Assembly: GCF_001042905.1 (NCBI RefSeq)
Contig: NZ_JYLB01000008.1
Location: 1-64,000 of the forward strand
Direction: 5' to 3'
DNA length: 64,000 nucleotides
DNA from: Pseudomonas lini
GTDB taxonomy: Bacteria > Pseudomonadota > Gammaproteobacteria > Pseudomonadales > Pseudomonadaceae
The notes beneath the pieces were generated by a model. It saw only the letters and a list, made by a program, of their open reading frames with translations, did not search any database and had not been told where the DNA came from. Shown here one piece after another: positions 59,362-64,000 of this stretch; position 1 is the first letter of the stretch, and the number at the start of each line of letters is the position of its first letter. Position numbers and translations under genes: made by a program.

Positions 59362-59850
59362 TTGTCGTCAGCCACTACCGTCGAAGTCCTTTATCACGCC
59401 CATCACAACTGGCTCACCGGTTGGTTGCGGCGCAAGCTCGGCTGCCCTGACAGCGCCGCGGATCTGGCCCAGGACACGTTCATTCGAGTGCTGACGGCAC
59501 GGGAAACGCCCCAGATCATCGAACCGCGGGCGTTCCTCACTACCATTGCCAAGCGCGTGCTATTCAATCATTACCGCCGTCAGGATCTGGAGCGCGCCTA
59601 CCTCGATGCGCTGGCGCAGATGCCGGAAATCGTCGCGCCGTCGGAGGAAGATCGGGCGATCATCCTGCAAACGCTGATGGAACTCGACCAGTTGCTCGAC
59701 GGTTTGCCGCGCCTGGTCAAACGCGCCTTTCTGCTGGCTCAGGTCGATGGTTTGACTTATCCACAGATCGCCGCCGAACTGGGTATTTCCATCGCCACGG
59801 TCAAAAGGCACCTGAACAAAGCGGCGATGCGCTGCTACTTCGCACTATGA
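59362..59850 (+). CDS. FecI-family ECF sigma factor
   Basis: A 162-residue iron-uptake ECF sigma factor. Region 2 (YHAHHNWLTGWLRRKLGC, DLAQDTFIRVL) and region 4 (LPRLVKRAFLLAQVDGLTYPQIAAELGIS) are complete. The start is read as TTG at 59362 because GGAG lies about 9 bp upstream and no ATG or GTG fits the family N-terminus. The stop overlaps fecR by ATGA. It should activate the downstream receptor gene when FecR signals. Confidence 0.88.
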   Translation: MSSATTVEVLYHAHHNWLTGWLRRKLGCPDSAADLAQDTFIRVLTARETPQIIEPRAFLTTIAKRVLFNHYRRQDLERAYLDALAQMPEIVAPSEEDRAIILQTLMELDQLLDGLPRLVKRAFLLAQVDGLTYPQIAAELGISIATVKRHLNKAAMRCYFAL

Positions 59851-60785
59851 ACAGCCCTGCGGACTTTTCCTCTCAAGTCGCCGAGCAGGCCGTGCACTGG
59901 TGGATGGAAATTCAACAAGGGCCGCTAACCCCGCGCCAGCAAATCGCCTGGCAGCAATGGCTCGATGCTCACGGTGAACATCGACGGGCCTGGGAACATA
60001 TTCAGCGGGTCAACCAACGCTTGCGCGGTGTGTCTTCACCGCTGGCCCATGCCGCCCTCAATGCACCGAAATCCGCCGGCCGTCGTCAGGCGTTGAAGCT
60101 GTTGCTGATTCTCGGTGCGGGCTCGGCGGTCACCTGGGGCATGCGCGAGCACAATCCGCTGACCCCATTGCTGGCCGACTACCGCAGCCCGATCGGCCAG
60201 CGACGCAAAGTGTCGCTCGGCGATGGCAGCCAAGTGCAGCTCAATACCGCCAGTGCGGTCGATGTACGAGTCGAAGGTCAGCAGCGGCTGATCCGCTTGC
60301 TCGAAGGCGAGATGCTCCTGACCGCCGCCCAAGCGTTTCAAGTACAGACCACACAAGGCCTGTTGAAAACCCAAGGTGGGCGGCTGAACGTGCGACAGTT
60401 TTCCGATCACACTCACGTGGCGGTGTTTGAGGGCAGCGCCGAACTGACGCCCGATGGCGGGTCGCCACGGATGCTGCAAACCGCCCAGCAGTTGAGCTTC
60501 GGCGCACGCGGCATCGACACTCCCCTGCCGCTGGACGCCAACAGCGGCGCCTGGGCCGATGGCATGCTGGTGGCCGCTCATATGCGCCTGGGAGATTTTC
60601 TCGATGAACTCGGTCGCTATCGCCGGGGGCAGCTCAATTGCGCGGCGAATGTTGCCGATCTGCTGATCTCCGGGACTTATCCACTGGACGACAGCGAGCG
60701 GATTCTTGATCTGCTGGAAATCAGTTTGCCGGTGAAGGTGAGGCGTTTCACCCGGTATTGGGTGACCGTCGAGGCGAAGGTTTAA
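59847..60785 (+). CDS. FecR-family anti-sigma/sigma regulator
   Basis: A 312-residue inner-membrane protein. The cytosolic N-terminal domain (DUF4880-like, AVHWWMEIQQGPLTPRQQIAWQQW) binds the sigma factor. A helix at about 75-92 (LKLLLILGAGSAVTWGM) spans the membrane, and the periplasmic FecR domain (YRSPIGQRRKVSLGDGSQVQLNTASAV) senses the receptor. The start overlaps fecI by ATGA. Confidence 0.92.
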   Translation: MNSPADFSSQVAEQAVHWWMEIQQGPLTPRQQIAWQQWLDAHGEHRRAWEHIQRVNQRLRGVSSPLAHAALNAPKSAGRRQALKLLLILGAGSAVTWGMREHNPLTPLLADYRSPIGQRRKVSLGDGSQVQLNTASAVDVRVEGQQRLIRLLEGEMLLTAAQAFQVQTTQGLLKTQGGRLNVRQFSDHTHVAVFEGSAELTPDGGSPRMLQTAQQLSFGARGIDTPLPLDANSGAWADGMLVAAHMRLGDFLDELGRYRRGQLNCAANVADLLISGTYPLDDSERILDLLEISLPVKVRRFTRYWVTVEAKV

Positions 60786-60789
60786 CAGC

Positions 60790-60887
60790 AAGATCAAAAG
60801 ATCGCAGCCTTCGGCAGCTCCTACATGTGCTCGGTATACATCCTGTAGGAGCTGCCGAAGGCTGCGATCTTTTGATCTTTTGATCTA
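60790..60887. repeat. Inverted repeat pair between fecR and the receptor gene
   Basis: AAGATCAAAAGATCGCAGCC...GCAGCTCCTAC and its complement (same class as at 59.2 kb) form a long stem just after the FecR stop. It could separate receptor expression from the regulators. Confidence 0.9.
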
Positions 60888-60966
60888 AAAAAGTGAGCCG
60901 TTTTTCAGATCTGGCGTGACAGAGAAGGAAAGCCCCCTTGATTCAACCTTTTCAGGATCGCCCTCC

Positions 60967-63300
60967 ATGCAACCCACCCGTCTCACACCACTGGCTCGCA
61001 CTTTGCGCCAACTCTTGCTGGGCGCCAGCCTGAGCTTCGGCGCTCTGCCTCTGGTGCATGCCGCTGATGCCAAGCCCTACCACATAGCACCGTCCTCGCT
61101 GGAGAACGCCCTCAACCAGTTTGGCCGTGAAGCCGGCGTGCTGATCTCCTTTGGCTCGCAAGTCACCAGCGGTGCGCAGAGTCGCGGCCTGGAAGGCAAC
61201 TACACCCCTTCGCAGGGCTTGAACGCGTTGCTCGAAGGCACCGGCCTGCAGGCCCGCGCCGAGGGCAACAATGCCTTCAGCCTGCAACCGGCGGGTGATA
61301 CGGCGCTGGAGCTGGACACCTCTAAAGTGGTCGGCGACTGGCTCGGCGATGCGGCTCAAACCAACGTCTTCGAACACCCTGGTGCTCGCGACGTAATCCG
61401 CCGCGAAGACTTCGAACGCCAGGGCGCGACTCAGGCCAGGGACGTGCTCAATCGCATCCCGGGGGTCAATGCGCCAGATAACAACGGCACCGGCAGCCAT
61501 GACATGGCACTGAACTTCGGCATTCGCGGGCTCAACCCTCGGCTGGCTTCACGCTCCACGGTATTGATGGACGGCATTCCGGTGCCCTTCGCACCTTATG
61601 GTCAACCGCAGCTTTCGTTCGCGCCGATCAGCATGGGCAACATGGACGCGGTCGACGTGGTGCGCGGCGGCGGTGCGGTGCGCTACGGGCCGCAGAACGT
61701 CGGCGGTGTGGTCAACTTCGTGACCCGCGCCATTCCCGATGAGCCGACGGTCAAGGGCGGCTTCCAGACCGAAACGAGTCCATCGTCCAGCCATGACGGC
61801 TTCAAAACCACCGGCAACTTGCTGGTCGGCGGCACGGCCGATAACGGTCTGGGCGGCGCGATTCTGTACTCGGGCACCCGCGGTGGTGACTGGCGCGAAC
61901 ACAGCGACACCGAAATCGACGACCTGATCCTCAAGGGCAAATACCAGCTCGATGATGCCAACAGTTTCAACGCCATGGCCCAGTACTACGAAGGCAAAGC
62001 CGACATGCCCGGCGGCCTGAACGTCGCCGATTACGATGCTGACCCGTACCAGTCGACCCGCCCGAAAGACCAGTTCTGGGGCCGCCGCACGATGTTCAAC
62101 TTCGGCTATCGCTATCAGGAAGATCGCCGCGAGTTCACCGCCAATACCTTCTTCACCAAAACCCTGCGCAGCGGTTATCTGGATCAGGGCACTTTCCTCT
62201 CGCTGTCGCCACGCGAGTATTGGGTACGCGGCCTGGAAACCCGTTTCGCCCAAGGCTTCGATCTCGGTCAGACCAGCCATGAAGTCGGCGTCGGCTATCG
62301 CTACATCAACGAGGCCGGCCACGAACTGCGTTACCGCACGCCAATCGCCAGCAACGAACTCCCGACCACCAACAGCCGCAACGACCGCGATACCCGGGGC
62401 GGCACCGAGGCCAATGCGTTCTTTGTCGATGACCGGATCGATATCGGCAAGTGGACGATTACGCCAGGCATCCGCTACGAAATGATCGAGTCGCAGCAGA
62501 CCAACAACCTGACCAACGTGAAATACAAGGGTGACTACAACACCGCCCTGCCGGCGTTGAATGTGCTCTATCACCTGACCGACAGCTGGAACCTCTACGC
62601 CAACACCGAAGGCTCATTCGGCAGCGTGCAGTACAGCCAGATGCCTAATCGGGTGACCAGCGGCGAAGTCAAACCAGAGAAGGCCCGTACCTGGGAGCTG
62701 GGTACCCGTTACGACAACGGCGCGTTGCGGGCAGAGATTGGTGCGTTCCTGATCAACTTCGACAACCAGTATGAAAGTAATCAAACCAACGACTTGGTGA
62801 TCGCCCGAGGCGAAACACGTCATCAAGGCATCGAAACCAGCATCAATTACGCCCTCGACGACTTGAGCCCGGCGCTGGCCGGTTTCGATGTGTACGCGAC
62901 TTACGCCTATGTGGACGCAACCATCCGCGAAGACGGGCCGAACAAGGGCAATCGCGTGCCTTTCTCCTCCAAGCACAAAGGCACGGTCGGCGTCGGTTAT
63001 ACCGAAGGCGCGTGGAAACTGAACCTGGATAGCAGCTATCAGAGTGATCAGTTCGCTGACAACGCCAACACCTCGGCCGAAAGCGCCGATGGCAGCACTG
63101 GCAAGATTCCGGGGTACATGTTGTTCAGCAGCCGCGCGGCGTATGACTTCGGGCCGAAGTTGTCGGACCTGAATGTGGCGGTGGGGGTGAAGAACATTTT
63201 CAACCACCAGTACTTCACCCGCTCGTTCGATGACAACAACAAGGGCAAGTATGTTGGGGAGCCAAGGACGGTTTATGTGCAGACGTCGGTAGCGTTCTGA
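60967..63300 (+). CDS. TonB-dependent receptor with signalling domain (FecA-like)
   Basis: A 777-residue outer-membrane transducer. A signal peptide (QLLLGASLSFGALPLVHA) is followed by an STN signalling domain (about 35-105; YHIAPSSLENALNQFGREAGVLISF), the plug domain (GARDVIRREDFERQGATQARDVLNRIPGV and on), and a beta-barrel ending in the aromatic residue of SVAF. It imports a ferric siderophore, possibly citrate-like as for FecA, and signals to the FecR-FecI pair. The ATG at 60967 follows AGGATCGCCCTCC; an open frame to 60916 is not supported. Confidence 0.92.
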   Translation: MQPTRLTPLARTLRQLLLGASLSFGALPLVHAADAKPYHIAPSSLENALNQFGREAGVLISFGSQVTSGAQSRGLEGNYTPSQGLNALLEGTGLQARAEGNNAFSLQPAGDTALELDTSKVVGDWLGDAAQTNVFEHPGARDVIRREDFERQGATQARDVLNRIPGVNAPDNNGTGSHDMALNFGIRGLNPRLASRSTVLMDGIPVPFAPYGQPQLSFAPISMGNMDAVDVVRGGGAVRYGPQNVGGVVNFVTRAIPDEPTVKGGFQTETSPSSSHDGFKTTGNLLVGGTADNGLGGAILYSGTRGGDWREHSDTEIDDLILKGKYQLDDANSFNAMAQYYEGKADMPGGLNVADYDADPYQSTRPKDQFWGRRTMFNFGYRYQEDRREFTANTFFTKTLRSGYLDQGTFLSLSPREYWVRGLETRFAQGFDLGQTSHEVGVGYRYINEAGHELRYRTPIASNELPTTNSRNDRDTRGGTEANAFFVDDRIDIGKWTITPGIRYEMIESQQTNNLTNVKYKGDYNTALPALNVLYHLTDSWNLYANTEGSFGSVQYSQMPNRVTSGEVKPEKARTWELGTRYDNGALRAEIGAFLINFDNQYESNQTNDLVIARGETRHQGIETSINYALDDLSPALAGFDVYATYAYVDATIREDGPNKGNRVPFSSKHKGTVGVGYTEGAWKLNLDSSYQSDQFADNANTSAESADGSTGKIPGYMLFSSRAAYDFGPKLSDLNVAVGVKNIFNHQYFTRSFDDNNKGKYVGEPRTVYVQTSVAF

Positions 63301-63310
63301 CCTCACCCAT

Positions 63311-63420
63311 TGATCGTTCCCACGCTCTGCGTGGGAATGCAGCCTGGGACGCTCTGCGTCCCAGAATCGGACGCGGAGCGTCCATTGAGGCATTCCCACG
63401 CAGAGCGTGGGAACGATCAG
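63311..63420. repeat. Long palindromic repeat, GTTCCCACGCTCTGCGTGGGAA class
   Basis: Perfect 30-bp inverted arms (63311-63340 and 63390-63419), each itself a hairpin (CCCACGC / GCGTGGG), enclose further partial palindromes built on GGACGC/GCGTCC. It is a Pseudomonas intergenic repeat of another class than the REPs above. Confidence 0.9.
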
Positions 63421-63447
63421 TCAGAAATCATTAAATCCAGAAACAAG

Positions 63448-63477
63448 AACGGGCCTGCATAAGCAGCCCCGTTTTTT
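63448..63477. terminator. Terminator between the receptor and hibernation-factor genes
   Basis: Stem AACGGG-x-CTGC / GCAG-x-CCCGTT with loop ATAA and six T's on the plus strand. It lies between convergent genes. Confidence 0.85.
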
Positions 63478-63517
63478 AGGTGGAGAGAACGTAGGAAGGT
63501 AAAAAGTGAATCAGGCC

Positions 63518-63925
63518 TCAGCCGTTTTGTGCAGCCTGTTCGTTCTCGAGAAACTCGTCTTCCAGCAGCGCATCGGCGGTAGGCCTTTCGAACGGCACTA
63601 CAGCGGCACGTGGTTTGCCCCGCAGTTTGCCGAACAGATGTTCAAGCGCATGTTCGAGTTTTTCGGCCGCACCGTCGATCGCCAGTTCCAGGTTAGCGGC
63701 TTTATGAGTGACAGAAATCGGTTGATGGCCTTTTGGCCGCGCTTCCAGCTGGCAGCGCATATCGTGGGGACCGGGCTTGTCGCCGTTCTCGTCCCGCAGG
63801 TGGACCTCGACGCGGGTCAGGTCCTCTTCATAACGTTCGAGCGTGCTCTCAATGGTAGTACGTACCCACTCCTCCAGTCGGATGCTGCTTTGAATATGGT
63901 TATCGCTATTGACTTGGATTTGCAT
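63518..63925 (-). CDS. Ribosome hibernation factor (HPF/RaiA-like) family protein
   Basis: A 135-residue protein whose first 100 residues match the HPF/S30AE fold: beta-strand MQIQVNSDN, helix IRLEEWVRTTIESTLERYEEDLTRVEVHLRDENG, then THKAANLELAIDGAAEKLEHALEHLFGKLR. The acidic C-terminal tail (DALLEDEFLENEQAAQNG) is unlike the short HPF next to rpoN, so this is a paralogue. It may bind ribosomes under stress. The start follows AAGGGATGAACT. Confidence 0.85.
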   Translation of the reverse strand: MQIQVNSDNHIQSSIRLEEWVRTTIESTLERYEEDLTRVEVHLRDENGDKPGPHDMRCQLEARPKGHQPISVTHKAANLELAIDGAAEKLEHALEHLFGKLRGKPRAAVVPFERPTADALLEDEFLENEQAAQNG

Positions 63926-63967
63926 AGTTCATCCCTTATTTCAGCTAGCTCGCGAGAGGCCGGTCAG

Positions 63968-64000
63968 CTAGCCCTTGGGCGTCATCACCGTGACCTCTTG
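63968..64000 (-). CDS. Partial CDS, C-terminal end only
   Basis: On the minus strand the last 30 bases before a TAG stop (63968-63970) translate as QEVTVMTPKG in an open frame reaching the window edge. The gene lies 42 bp upstream of the hibernation-factor gene and in the same direction, so they may share a transcript. Too short to identify, and possibly a chance frame. Confidence 0.35.
   Translation of the reverse strand, partial: QEVTVMTPKG

Overview
The window is GC-rich, densely coded chromosomal DNA of a Pseudomonas, most likely from the P. fluorescens group. The evidence is a complete alginate operon in the Pseudomonas gene order, the cyo quinol oxidase operon, many REP-type palindromes of the Pseudomonas kind, and an rRNA-operon leader with a Pseudomonas-like boxA region at the left edge. 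No phage, plasmid or CRISPR locus is visible.

Layout. 1-220: tandem promoters and leader of an rRNA operon running off the left edge. 0.4-6.9 kb: metallophosphatase, P-loop kinase-like protein, class III aminotransferase with a divergent LysR regulator, a 270-bp MITE-like palindromic element, a PAS-GGDEF diguanylate cyclase and a GNAT acetyltransferase. 6.9-12.4 kb: a periplasmic methionine-sulfoxide repair block (msrB, dipZ, msrA) divergent from a two-component system. 12.5-19.5 kb: an unknown protein, cyoABCDE and dsbB. 19.8-25.1 kb: moaCDE, a PIN-PhoH ATPase, a divergent polysaccharide deacetylase and yaaA. 25.2-42.7 kb: algD-alg8-alg44-algK-algE-algG-algX-algL-algI-algJ-algF-algA, ended by a strong terminator. 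42.7-45.6 kb: a convergent TccC-like RHS protein. 45.7-53.9 kb: small genes, a four-component FUSC-type efflux system and a LysR regulator. 54.0-55.4 kb: a small accessory stretch with an AT-rich orphan gene behind a perfect 18-bp palindrome, and a DUF6124-type gene behind a long, highly structured leader. 55.6-64 kb: a 2-ketoacid reductase, a DUF2165 membrane protein, an EamA exporter with a divergent AraC regulator, a FecI-FecR-TonB receptor module and a ribosome-hibernation protein.

How the genes work together. AlgA and AlgD make GDP-mannuronate. Alg8 and Alg44 (c-di-GMP-gated through its PilZ domain) polymerise it. AlgK, AlgE, AlgX, AlgG and AlgL form the periplasmic and outer-membrane route. 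AlgI, AlgJ, AlgF and AlgX acetylate the polymer. DipZ probably passes electrons across the membrane to the exported MsrA and MsrB. FecI, FecR and the receptor form a cell-surface signalling and iron-uptake module.

Most noteworthy: (1) the DUF6124 leader, with a 16-bp stem containing three G-U pairs, a cUUCGg hairpin and a hairpin covering the start region; (2) a REP pair lying in frame inside the algK signal-peptide coding region; (3) an orphan TccC-like protein with an unrecognised glycine-rich C-terminal region; (4) a MITE-like element whose end supplies the stop codon of a LysR gene. Function calls come from reading the sequence and recalling the families; no search was run.
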